A stretch of 58,386 bases of DNA, taken from assembly GCA_947073515.1 (NCBI GenBank), contig CAMTMC010000010.1, positions 1-58,386 on the forward strand, in the 5' to 3' direction. Under the pieces are notes generated by a model. The model saw nothing but the letters and a program-made list of their open reading frames with translations. It did not search any database and was not told the DNA's origin. Every line of letters starts with the position of its first letter. The first letter of the stretch is position 1. A program made the translations under genes and the position numbers. Shown here one piece after another: positions 46,904-55,119 of the stretch. The stretch comes from an uncultured bacterium (lineage in GTDB: Bacteria; Bacillota; Clostridia; Oscillospirales; Oscillospiraceae).

Positions 46904-48184
46904 GTGGACAAAATCAAAGCTGACCCCTTGGCCCTGAACGCAGTCTTCCGGGCTGTTTTGAGGGGGGCCTCAACCACCCCCGATGACTTCAAACAGGCCA
47001 CTTTGGTGGACAAATTTTATCTGCTCTACCACGACTTCCCCGACTGGGCGGAGCCCACGCCCGGGGACTTCTCCATCCTGGGTATGCTGGAGAATATGCA
47101 CACCCTCCACTTCCCCAACGAGCCCAGCCGGGAGCCCATCCAGGTAGACAGCTTCTCTTTCCTGGCCCGGTGCCAAAAGCTAAAGGGCCTGGATGTGGGC
47201 TGTACCACCTTCTCCAACTGCTCCGCCCTCCTCCAGCTGCCCGCCCTGAAATACGCCCGCCTGCCCCCTAAAGAACAGCTCACCAACCTGGAGGCCCTGG
47301 AACAGCTCCCCAAAGGGGTCAAGGTGAGCTTCCTGGACCGGACGCCCTGGACGCCGGTGTTCAAGCCTGTGCCGCCCCCGCCTCGTGAGGAGCCCCAGGG
47401 CAGCGAGAGCGTCAAGGCCATTGTGGAGGAACTTAAGCGGCGCACAGCCATGGGCTGCTACAAGCTGACCGTCCAGCCCGATCCCGCTCCCAGGCTGCTG
47501 GACAGCAAGTTCGGCGGTTTCCCCTATTGGGACCCGGCCCTGCCCTACCCGGTGGACGAGGACGGTGAGAAGCTGGTGCTGCTGGCCCAGATCAATTTCG
47601 ACCAGTTCCCGGTGGACGCCCCCCTGCCCCAGGGCGGGATGCTCCAATTTTTCATCGCCCAGGACGACCTCTTCGGCATGGACAGCGACGGCGGCCACCG
47701 GGTGGTGTACCACGAAAAAATTGACCCCGCTGTTACCCGGGAACAGCTCGAAGGGCTGGATATTCCCACCGGCGAGGATGTGGAGTTCTTCCCGGTCTTC
47801 CAGGAGCTGGCGGTCACACTGGAAAAAACCACCGGCTATATGGGCCCGGCGGACGGGCGGTTTGACGCTCTCTTCGCCCAGGTGTACCAGGCTGTCACCG
47901 GGCATGCCCTGGAGCCGGCGAAACACCACGGGAACGCCTTAACGCGCGAGGACAACGACTATCTGTACGAACAGCTGGACACCGCTGGCCACCACCTGCT
48001 GGGCTACCCCTATTTTACCCAGTACGACCCCCGGGACGGCCTGTATGAGACGCTGCTGTTCCAGATGGACTCCGACGACCACATCCTCTGGGGCGACTGC
48101 GGGGTGGGCAACTTCTTCATAGACCTGGAAAAATTGAGACAGCGGGACTTCTCCGACGTGTTCTACACCTGGGACTGCTGCTGA
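46904..48184 (+). CDS. DUF1963 (YwqG-like) domain protein
   Basis: The C-terminal part (about residues 150-426) matches the DUF1963/YwqG family: KFGGFPYWDPALPYPVDEDG, LLAQINFDQFP and GMLQFFIAQDDLFGMD. The first 145 residues, with a leucine-rich SFLARCQKLKGLDVGCTTFS region, are not part of that domain and were not recognised. The family has no settled function. GGAGTG six bases before the GTG at 46904 supports this start. It lies inside the ligase cluster, 17-30 bp from its neighbours, so it is likely co-transcribed. Confidence 0.75.
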   Translation: MDKIKADPLALNAVFRAVLRGASTTPDDFKQATLVDKFYLLYHDFPDWAEPTPGDFSILGMLENMHTLHFPNEPSREPIQVDSFSFLARCQKLKGLDVGCTTFSNCSALLQLPALKYARLPPKEQLTNLEALEQLPKGVKVSFLDRTPWTPVFKPVPPPPREEPQGSESVKAIVEELKRRTAMGCYKLTVQPDPAPRLLDSKFGGFPYWDPALPYPVDEDGEKLVLLAQINFDQFPVDAPLPQGGMLQFFIAQDDLFGMDSDGGHRVVYHEKIDPAVTREQLEGLDIPTGEDVEFFPVFQELAVTLEKTTGYMGPADGRFDALFAQVYQAVTGHALEPAKHHGNALTREDNDYLYEQLDTAGHHLLGYPYFTQYDPRDGLYETLLFQMDSDDHILWGDCGVGNFFIDLEKLRQRDFSDVFYTWDCC

Positions 48185-48210
48185 CCCTATTTTTATGTGA
48201 GGTGTACTCC

Positions 48211-50574
48211 ATGATACACACCCTGAATGACTACATCGCCCTGCTGGAGGAGCGGAACCTGCTGGCCGCCCCCATTCCCGGGGAAATTGACCGCTCCGCC
48301 CCGGTGGAGCTGGTGTCCTACGACTCCCGGGAGGTGGTTCCCGGCACCCTGTTCATCTGCAAGGGGGCCCACTTCAAGGCGGAATTTCTGGAAATGGCCC
48401 GGGAGAAGGGGGCCATCGCCTATGTGAGCCAGGCCCCCTACCCCCAGGTGGATCTCCCGGCGGTTCTGGTGAAGGACATGCGCCAAACCATCGCCCCCCT
48501 GGCCGACCTGTTCTACGGCCACCCCTCCGGGCGGCTGAAGGTCATCGGCCTGACCGGTACTAAGGGTAAATCCTCCACCGCATATTACCTGAAGTATATT
48601 TTAGACGAGTACGCCGCCGAGAGAAACAAGCCCGAAACCGGCGTCATCTCCTCCATCGACACCTACGACGGGGTAGAGCGGTTCGAGTCCCACCTCACCA
48701 CCCCGGAGCCCCTGGAGCTCCAGCGCCACTTCGCCCACGGGGTGGAGACAGGGATGGAGTACCTGACTATGGAGGTATCCAGCCAGGCCCTAAAGTACCA
48801 CCGCACCCTGCGCGCCGATTTCGCCGCCACCTGTTTTTTGAACATCGGCGCCGACCACATCTCTCCCATCGAGCACCCGGACTTTGAGGACTACTTCTCC
48901 TCCAAGCTGAAAATTTTCCACCAGGGGGCGGTGAACTGCGTCAACCTGGACTGCGGCCATGCGGATCGTATCCTGGATGCCGCCCGGGCGGCGGGGCGGC
49001 CCGTCCTCACCTTCTCCCAAAAAGATGAGGAGGCCGATGTATACGCCTCCCAGGTGCGCAAGCGGGGCCACGACATCCTGTTCCGGGTGCGAACCCGCCG
49101 CTTCCTCCGGGAGTTCCGCCTCACCATGCCCGGGCTCTTCAACGTGGAGAACGCCCTGGCCGCCATCGCCGTGTGCGAGGGGTTGAACATCCCCGAGCGG
49201 TGCGTCTACGTGGGCCTGATGAAAGCCCGGGTCCCCGGCCGGATGGAGGTCTACTCCAACGCCGACGACACGGTCACCGCCATTGTGGACTACGCCCACA
49301 ATAAGATGTCATTCGAGACCCTGTTCCGCTCCGTCCAGGCGGAGTACCCCGGCCGCCGGATCGTCTCCCTCTTCGGCTGTCCCGGTAAAAAAGCCCTGGA
49401 CCGCCGCCAGGATCTGGGGGAAATTTCCGGCAAATACGCCGACCTGGTGGTGCTCACCGAGGAGGACAGCGGGGAGGAGGACACCCTGTCTATCTGCCGG
49501 GAGGTGGCTGCCCACGTGGCCGCCCAGAACTGTGAGTACTCCATCGAGCCCAACCGGGGGGAGGCCATCCGCCAGGCCATCCTGGGCTGCCGGGAGCCCT
49601 CCGTCCTCCTCATCACCGGCAAGGGGGCGGAGACCCGCCAGAAGCGGGGCGCCGAGTATATCGACACCCCCTCCGACGTGGACTATGTCCACACCTTCCT
49701 CCGGGAATACGACCTGGCCCACGGCCTGGACGGCATGGAGAAGGTGCGCAACCTGCTGTCCATCCTGCCCGTTTTGAAGCGCCACGAGGGCAAGACCGTG
49801 GTGGTGAAGTACGGCGGCTCCGCCATCGGTGCGGAATCGGACAGGGACACCACCCTTCAGGATGTGGCCGCTTTGCGGATGGTGGGGATGCGGGTGGTTT
49901 TAGTCCACGGCGGCGGCAGGCACATCACCGCCCTGCTGGAACAGCTGAACATCCCCACCAAATTTGAAAACGGCTACCGGGTCACGGACGAGGCCGCCCT
50001 GGGGGCGGCGGAGCTGGCCCTGTCCGCCCAGGTGAACAAGGCCATTGTCCAGGACCTGGCCCGTCTGGAGGTGGCCGGGGTGGGTATCTCCGGCAAGGAC
50101 GGCCGGCTGCTCACCGCCACCGTCAAACACCCGGCCCTGGGCCGGGTGGGGGAGATCACCAGGGTGGAACCCAAGGTGCTGAACACGCTGCTGGACGCCG
50201 ACTTCCTGCCGGTGATCTCCCCCATCGCCCTGGGGGAGGACGGCGGCTCCCTCAACTGCAACGCCGACGACGCCGCCCGGGCAATCGCCGAGGCCCTGGG
50301 GGCCGAGCACTTGGTCTTCCTAACCGACACCGCCGGTATCCTCATCGACAGCCACAACGCCAAGACCGCCGTGGACCGCATGGATTCCAAACGGGCGGAG
50401 GAGCTCATAGAGACCGGCCTCATCGCCGGGGGGATGGTCCCCAAGGTCCGGGGCTGTGTCCACGCCGTCCGGTCCGGGGTGGGGGAGGTGTCCATCCTGG
50501 ACGGCCGGGGGGAGCACGTCCTGCTTCTGCATATGCTGGGGCAGCGGGCCTCCGGCACCACCATCACCGGCTGA
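48211..50574 (+). CDS. MurE-type Mur ligase fused to N-acetylglutamate-kinase domain
   Basis: One 787-residue polypeptide joins two complete enzymes. Residues 1 to about 490 form a Mur ligase of the MurE type: SYDSREV, P-loop GLTGTKGKSS (113-122), MEVSSQAL, NVENALAAIAV and VDYAHN. The amino-acid-selecting loop, DNPR in diaminopimelate-adding MurE, reads TEEDSGEED. Residues about 510-787 form an amino-acid kinase like ArgB: VVVKYGGSAI, LVHGGGRHI, CNADDAARAIAEALGA, GMVPKVRGCVHAV and the final DGR; the lysines and aspartate expected for catalysis are present. No stop or frameshift separates them. GTGAGGTGTACTCC precedes the ATG. Its pathway is unknown. Confidence 0.85.
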   Translation: MIHTLNDYIALLEERNLLAAPIPGEIDRSAPVELVSYDSREVVPGTLFICKGAHFKAEFLEMAREKGAIAYVSQAPYPQVDLPAVLVKDMRQTIAPLADLFYGHPSGRLKVIGLTGTKGKSSTAYYLKYILDEYAAERNKPETGVISSIDTYDGVERFESHLTTPEPLELQRHFAHGVETGMEYLTMEVSSQALKYHRTLRADFAATCFLNIGADHISPIEHPDFEDYFSSKLKIFHQGAVNCVNLDCGHADRILDAARAAGRPVLTFSQKDEEADVYASQVRKRGHDILFRVRTRRFLREFRLTMPGLFNVENALAAIAVCEGLNIPERCVYVGLMKARVPGRMEVYSNADDTVTAIVDYAHNKMSFETLFRSVQAEYPGRRIVSLFGCPGKKALDRRQDLGEISGKYADLVVLTEEDSGEEDTLSICREVAAHVAAQNCEYSIEPNRGEAIRQAILGCREPSVLLITGKGAETRQKRGAEYIDTPSDVDYVHTFLREYDLAHGLDGMEKVRNLLSILPVLKRHEGKTVVVKYGGSAIGAESDRDTTLQDVAALRMVGMRVVLVHGGGRHITALLEQLNIPTKFENGYRVTDEAALGAAELALSAQVNKAIVQDLARLEVAGVGISGKDGRLLTATVKHPALGRVGEITRVEPKVLNTLLDADFLPVISPIALGEDGGSLNCNADDAARAIAEALGAEHLVFLTDTAGILIDSHNAKTAVDRMDSKRAEELIETGLIAGGMVPKVRGCVHAVRSGVGEVSILDGRGEHVLLLHMLGQRASGTTITG

Positions 50575-50687
50575 GACCGGGCAGGGGAGGGGAGCCCCGG
50601 GTTTTCTCCCACGGTATAAAATCCCTCCTGTTTCCCCTCGTGTTGCTGGAAGTCACTTTCCTGATCTTCCGTCATAATAGCGATACA

Positions 50688-50729
50688 CGCGGGCAGCGGG
50701 CCGTCTTTGGCCCGCTGCCCGCGTTTTTT
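50688..50729 (+). terminator. Terminator of the ligase cluster
   Basis: CGCGGGCAGCGGGCC and GGCCCGCTGCCCGCG form a perfect 15-bp stem with a 6-nt loop, followed by TTTTTTA. This is a very strong intrinsic terminator for the 44226-50574 operon. Confidence 0.92.
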
Positions 50730-50739
50730 AGAAGCTGGT

Positions 50740-51402
50740 TTAAACATTACTTGTTTCCCATACTTTTTCATCCAGCGGCGTATTACAGCCCCACGATGCC
50801 GCCACCTTCTGAAACATCTTTTTCCCAAGGGTCCTGTGTATCAACCCGATCAACAGGCGCGCGGGAAGCGGAAAATATTCCGGGCCGGTAAATTTTTTTG
50901 CTTCCTCACGGAAAAAGCCCTCTCCCTCCGCAAATAGTCTCCCCATCGCCTGATACGGCTTTGTGAGCTGGGCCTGTGTTTTTTCATCCACAATCCGGAT
51001 TCCGAAATTATCTCCCTTCACCAAGCAGCCGCCGTAGCGAACCCCCAGATATTCCGGCAATTTTTCCAAAAACGCCTCGCCGCAGCGCAGCTGGCACCCC
51101 TCCGCAAAGCCGCTCTGCAAAAGAAAGGAAATCCTTGTACGCTCGTCCTTTGGGGGGAGGGTTTCCAAAAATTCCAAAAGAAGCCCAGGCACACATTCTA
51201 CATATAATGGCAGCGCAATGAGGATCTCATCGTTTTTTATATAAGCGGCACGGATGATATCCCATGTTTTTCGGTTGGAAATTGCGTATGTTTCAAAGGT
51301 GCTTCCTTTTTCCGACAATCCTTTCCCGAAAGCGGCAATGATTTTTTCCGTATTGCTGTATTTTTGCACCCGGGGACTGCCATTGATTATGACAACATGC
51401 AC
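50740..51402 (-). CDS. Flavodoxin-fold NAD(P)H-dependent oxidoreductase-like protein (1)
   Basis: The 220-residue product begins HVVIINGSPRVQKYSNTEKI, the FMN-binding loop of NADPH-dependent FMN reductase-like proteins, and has ALPLYVECVPG in the second flavin loop. The C-terminal 80 residues carry a helical segment (PLPARLLIGLIHRTLGKKMF). The electron donor and substrate are unknown. A GTG at 51400-51402 with AAAGGAGGCGGTCGT upstream is the start; it overlaps the preceding gene by 16 bp. Codon use is visibly less GC-rich than in the surrounding core genes, which suggests transfer. Confidence 0.8.
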   Translation of the reverse strand: MHVVIINGSPRVQKYSNTEKIIAAFGKGLSEKGSTFETYAISNRKTWDIIRAAYIKNDEILIALPLYVECVPGLLLEFLETLPPKDERTRISFLLQSGFAEGCQLRCGEAFLEKLPEYLGVRYGGCLVKGDNFGIRIVDEKTQAQLTKPYQAMGRLFAEGEGFFREEAKKFTGPEYFPLPARLLIGLIHRTLGKKMFQKVAASWGCNTPLDEKVWETSNV

Positions 51403-51902
51403 ACGACCGCCTCCTTTTTGTCCCTTTCAGAAAAGACTCCCAGTGAACGGCTCCCTAAATTTAGCGCGGTACGCTGACACCACCGTTCCAGGTACGCCTG
51501 GTCACCGTCTCCAGTATAGATAATCCCGATATCCGGCTGGTGGTCATAGCGCATGACATGGCGCATCTGCCCGTCTTTGACTTTCAGATACATGGTGACA
51601 AGGGGCATAATCCTGTCCACAATATTTTTGGTCTGCCAGGAGACAAATCCAAAGCGGGTATCCGAGATCAGCCAAACCTGGTCAGCTCTGTTCATTTTTC
51701 TCAAAATAGGCTCATAATCGTCCTGAATGGCACAAACTCCCGGCGTTTTCAGCCAGCAGCAATTACATCCGACACAGTGGGAAATATTCATGCCAGTGGT
51801 GTCAATCAGCTCAAACCCGGCCGCGTTTCCACCACCGCGCAGTAATTCCTCCACTATTGCTTTTCCTATCTGTCTTGTTGTTGTGTCAACCATTAAGATC
51901 AT
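51387..51902 (-). CDS. Flavodoxin-fold NAD(P)H-dependent oxidoreductase-like protein (2)
   Basis: The 171-residue product has the family mark HCVGCNCCWLKTPGVCAIQDD (cysteine-rich loop, about residues 43-63, given here as one 21-residue region: key residues C44, C47, C49, C50 and the DD pair). Its first loop reads MVDTTTRQIG in place of NGSPR. GGGGGGAATATAT precedes the ATG. It overlaps the second oxidoreductase gene, and both follow the RCC1-like gene in one direction. Low-GC codon use again suggests recent arrival. Confidence 0.75.
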   Translation of the reverse strand: MILMVDTTTRQIGKAIVEELLRGGGNAAGFELIDTTGMNISHCVGCNCCWLKTPGVCAIQDDYEPILRKMNRADQVWLISDTRFGFVSWQTKNIVDRIMPLVTMYLKVKDGQMRHVMRYDHQPDIGIIYTGDGDQAYLERWCQRTALNLGSRSLGVFSERDKKEAVVCMLS

Positions 51903-51938
51903 ATATATTCCCCCCGTCCTCGCAAACCCACCATATCA

Positions 51939-53390
51939 TTAGATTGACGGACCTTCGCCGGTAGGGAGTTTTGGAGGATAAAATGTGGGAGCAAGTATGA
52001 GATTGAGCGGAGTCATAACGTATCGATCAGATCTTTTCTGCCAGAATGCATCCGTCCATGTTTTTTGTGGGCCGCCGATTAGATCTACCATCATATCCCA
52101 GCGGAGCAGAGGGCTGTTCAACTGACCCCAGCCTTTGATGGAAGTAACTATCTCATTGGTTTCTGTTACTTTGGATTCTATTGCGAGGGCCGCTGTATAG
52201 CCACATGTGAAGGCAGAAACATGATCCATTACTTTGACAAACTCAGTAAGCGGGATATACTCCTTCTTAAATACATCGCGGGAGCCAAGCAATCCATCTT
52301 GATTGCCTCCTGACATCCAGAGCGAGCCATCTTTCTTAATAATCGCCAGGGTTTCGATCCCCTGGTTAACAAGGCTGTTTGATATACTGTTTACAAAAGC
52401 TACATCCTCCGCAACCGTCTCTATCGGCAATGGCGAAGTAGGGCGAATCGGCTCCGGTAATATCCAATTCCCGTTTTCATCGACGGAATGGGGATCAACC
52501 TTTGTCATCCCGGCGTTAATTGGCCAAGTGATCAGCGTTCCGTCTGTCTTCAAAATGTAGGGATTTTCTTTAAAAAAAGGATTGTTTTCTGTGTCACGAA
52601 AATAGACAGAATCTACCTGATCCATGATTTTATAGGGAACAGTTTGGTAGGTTTCCCCCGGGGTATTGCCTTCATATAAACCTTGATTAAAAGCATTATT
52701 TCTTGCGTCTCCCCACATCCACAATTCCCCATTGGTTTTCACTGCCGCGGTACGGTTACCGTAACAGCTGACAGAAGCCACATCATCCATAACCTTTACC
52801 GGCGTTTTCTGTTCTGTTTTATATTCTCCATTTCCAATCTGCCCACAGTAATTTCTGCCCCACATCCAAAGAGAGCCGTCCGTCTTGATGGCGCCTGTGT
52901 GCGTTGTCCCGCAGCTGACAGCGGCTACATTATCCATAACTTTTACCGGAATCGGCTGAACGGCGCACTCACTTCCATATGGGCTGATATATGCAATACT
53001 CTCTCCTCCGTTTCCCAGCTGGCCAAAGTCGTTTCTTCCCCACATCCATAGAGTCCCGTCTGTCTGAATGGCGGCGGCATAAGGAGAGTGCCAGCCGGCA
53101 CTGATTGAAACAGAGCGTACATGCTCCATAATTTTCAAAGGTTCCTTTTGCCAGAAAGTATTTTCATCGTCCCCGTGATCCTGTGTTTTCCCAACGCCCA
53201 TCATCCCATACTGTGTCCGTCCCCAAATCCAAAGGTTGTCTTGGCGATCAATAAAAGCTGCCGTCTCACCTCCCGCCGACAGCACCACAGGCTTTCCGAC
53301 TGTACCGGGCTCATTGAAAGCCGAAGCGGGAATACACAGCGCAAAGGCCAATAACAACGCCAGAATCTGAGCTGCTGCTTTCCGTTTCAT
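51939..53390 (-). CDS. Secreted RCC1-repeat (beta-propeller) protein
   Basis: The 483-residue product has a signal peptide (MKRKAAAQILALLLAFALC, cleavage probably after PASA) and at least five RCC1-type repeats, each with an AAI/GAI..DGSLWMWG core, for example DGTLWMWGRNDFGQLGNG and DGSLWMWGRNYCGQIGNG. RCC1 repeats fold as blades of a beta-propeller and often mediate protein binding. The role here is unknown. The ATG at 53388-53390 follows GAGAGG; an upstream ATG would add eight basic residues. AT-rich codons contrast with the core genes. Two flavodoxin-like genes follow. Confidence 0.82.
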   Translation of the reverse strand: MKRKAAAQILALLLAFALCIPASAFNEPGTVGKPVVLSAGGETAAFIDRQDNLWIWGRTQYGMMGVGKTQDHGDDENTFWQKEPLKIMEHVRSVSISAGWHSPYAAAIQTDGTLWMWGRNDFGQLGNGGESIAYISPYGSECAVQPIPVKVMDNVAAVSCGTTHTGAIKTDGSLWMWGRNYCGQIGNGEYKTEQKTPVKVMDDVASVSCYGNRTAAVKTNGELWMWGDARNNAFNQGLYEGNTPGETYQTVPYKIMDQVDSVYFRDTENNPFFKENPYILKTDGTLITWPINAGMTKVDPHSVDENGNWILPEPIRPTSPLPIETVAEDVAFVNSISNSLVNQGIETLAIIKKDGSLWMSGGNQDGLLGSRDVFKKEYIPLTEFVKVMDHVSAFTCGYTAALAIESKVTETNEIVTSIKGWGQLNSPLLRWDMMVDLIGGPQKTWTDAFWQKRSDRYVMTPLNLILAPTFYPPKLPTGEGPSI

Positions 53391-53421
53391 CCATTTTCTT
53401 CCTCTCTTTATCATATTTGTC

Positions 53422-53477
53422 CCAACAAAGCCCCGAAGGGCGGGCGGGGGATACCCCCCGCCCGGGGCTTCTGTTGG
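53422..53477. other. Long GC-rich hairpin upstream of RCC1 gene
   Basis: CCAACA/TGTTGG, AAGCCCCG/CGGGGCTT and GGCGGG/CCCGCC arms stack into one hairpin about 56 nt long. It lies in the leader of the RCC1 gene on the minus strand. No U-tract follows. It may stabilise or regulate the mRNA, or be a mobile-element scar. Confidence 0.45.
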
Positions 53478-53483
53478 AAACAT

Positions 53484-53517
53484 AAAAAGCGGTGTTGAGC
53501 GTATAACTCAACACCGC
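53484..53517 (-). terminator. Minus-strand terminator ahead of RCC1 gene
   Basis: GCGGTGTTGAG and CTCAACACCGC form a perfect 11-bp stem with a 7-nt loop, followed on the minus strand by TTTTTATG. It lies upstream of the RCC1 gene, so it ends transcripts coming from the 53.5-54.1 kb side or attenuates the RCC1 operon. Confidence 0.75.
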
Positions 53518-53571
53518 CTGACTGAACTTCAATCAAAGCGAAACACCAAACCCATTCCAAACTGTTTCCTG

Positions 53572-53600
53572 TTGCAAATTGGGCGATATGACAGTATAAT
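53572..53600 (+). promoter_or_regulatory. Promoter of candidate small RNA
   Basis: TTGCAA (53572-53577), a 17-bp spacer and TATAAT (53595-53600) form a clear plus-strand promoter with no gene behind it. Confidence 0.7.
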
Positions 53601-53606
53601 GGGAGA

Positions 53607-53790
53607 TACGGTGTAGTCCATGTAAGACTATGGTGTTGAGTGCTATGGACACTCTTCATCGGAGCATAGCGGGTGGCCGCCCGCTGTGCTCTGCCGCTAT
53701 TTATGTCTCCACGGCTATTTTACCCTATGACGGAAAAAATTGCAAGGGCGTTTTCGGGAAAGTCCGCAAAAGCAGGCTTTCCCGCTTTTT
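53607..53790 (+). ncRNA. Candidate small RNA (about 184 nt)
   Basis: A good promoter (53572-53600) and an intrinsic terminator (CGGGAAAG/CTTTCCCG at 53755-53784 followed by CTTTTT) bracket this stretch. Inside, GTCCAT/ATGGAC and AGCATAGCGGG/CCCGCTGTGCT can form hairpins. The open frame that begins here has no ribosome-binding site and runs past the terminator, so a non-coding RNA is more likely. No known family was recognised. Confidence 0.5.
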
Positions 53791-54102
53791 ATCGACATTT
53801 CCCAAGCTTATTGATTTTCGGCAGTATTTTGGAATTCTTTCAGTTTCTGACAATAACCGCTCATTTTGATATCATGGCTGGGATATGTTGAGATTTCAGG
53901 CAGAGCGGTAATCTTGAGCACAGGTACAATCCGCAGGTAGCCAGCGCAAATTCCCAAAAGACCTTCTATGTGCCGCCAGTGAATATAAAAACGGCGGCTT
54001 TGAATAATCAAGACCACCGCTGGAAAGAAATTTTGGACATAGGAGAACGGTCTGCCCAGCCACGGTTTTTTCTTTTTTGCCGCTGGGCAGGCATTTTTCT
54101 GA

Positions 54103-55116
54103 TTATTGAGTTACTTGCTTTTTATGTTGGGTGGAAATCAGAACATACAGCGCAAACCATGCAACACAGTGAATCGCAAGAATACCAACATCTTTTGTCG
54201 CTGTCCCAACATTCCCGGCGGACAAGGCCATAATGCCGTCAAAGGCGGGATGGGATGGAACGATATTACAAATGACTACTAATGGCCCGCTCACCTCAAT
54301 CAGGGCGCACACAACAGGCACGGCCAGGAACAGTAGCATGACGATCTTAACATAAACCACGCCAACCATCAGTCCCCCGGAGAGCCTACCGATAAACAGG
54401 CCGATCAGTGCCGCCACAAAGGACGACAGCACAATCAGCGCCAGCATCAGCCCAAAATTTTGCCAGGACAATCGGAAACAGATGCAAGCCGTTATCATAG
54501 ACGATATGCTTCCGAAAAGGAAACCCACCACGACTTTCTGCAAAATGTACTGGCTGGGTGTCATGGGAAGAATCTCGTTGATAAAAGCTACGCCGTCCTC
54601 TTTTTCGGAAATGATGTTCATGGCGTTGAACGTACAGCCCATGAACATAGCGACGATCAGCACAGCGGGAATAAAAATGCCTTGAAAATTCTCCAAAATA
54701 TCGGCCCGCTCTAACACCTGGACTTCTGCCTGTTCAGCGTTTTCCCGCTGTTCATAGAGGGCCGGGAGGGTAGCCGCCGCCTGCCGGAAAATCTCCAGCT
54801 CGTCCCCGCTGATTGCGGTTTTGAGGCTGTCTCCGTCTGCTTTTACGCCAATCACATTGGTAGACGGTTCGTTGATGGCAGCGGCCAGTTTTTCCTGTGT
54901 TCCATAAGCTGTCACCGGGCCGTACCGCTCCAGCCATGTAATTGTCTGCGGGGGCAGGTCGTTTTCCAGTACGCCGAAGTGCAGTTCTCCCAGGCTGGAC
55001 ATATCAATAGAGCCCATGAAATTCAGCGCCACGGCGACCAGGATGGGCAGCAGGAATGTCATCAGGCAGAATTTATCCCGCAGGACACTTTTTAGCTGAT
55101 ATTTCAAGCCTTTCAC
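54103..55116 (-). CDS. ABC-2 type transporter permease (2)
   Basis: The 337-residue membrane protein has one N-terminal helix (FCLMTFLLPILVAVALNFMG, about residues 16-35), a soluble external domain of about 120 residues and five or six C-terminal helices, the layout of ABC-2 export permeases. It starts 3 bp after the preceding permease. With the partner permease and ATPase it should form a peptide- or drug-export complex; substrate unknown. Confidence 0.85.
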   Translation of the reverse strand: MKGLKYQLKSVLRDKFCLMTFLLPILVAVALNFMGSIDMSSLGELHFGVLENDLPPQTITWLERYGPVTAYGTQEKLAAAINEPSTNVIGVKADGDSLKTAISGDELEIFRQAAATLPALYEQRENAEQAEVQVLERADILENFQGIFIPAVLIVAMFMGCTFNAMNIISEKEDGVAFINEILPMTPSQYILQKVVVGFLFGSISSMITACICFRLSWQNFGLMLALIVLSSFVAALIGLFIGRLSGGLMVGVVYVKIVMLLFLAVPVVCALIEVSGPLVVICNIVPSHPAFDGIMALSAGNVGTATKDVGILAIHCVAWFALYVLISTQHKKQVTQ

Positions 55117-55119
55117 CCC

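Larger units (their letters stand above)
53518..54102. other. Gene-poor stretch
   Basis: Apart from the promoter, candidate small RNA and hairpins listed separately, no convincing gene was found. Short open frames exist on both strands but lack ribosome-binding sites and family resemblance. The tail near 54050-54095 holds a TGCCCAGC/GCTGGGCA hairpin followed by GGCATTTTT on the plus strand. The stretch separates the RCC1 island from the ABC exporter operon and may be a recombination junction. Confidence 0.45.

Noticed and set aside
53630-53869. A 79-codon plus-strand frame in the gene-poor stretch
   Set aside because: No ribosome-binding site, and it runs through a promoter-terminator unit that fits a non-coding RNA better.
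53970-54233. An 87-codon plus-strand frame at the end of the exporter operon
   Set aside because: Its 3' half is antisense to the permease gene and no translation signal precedes it.
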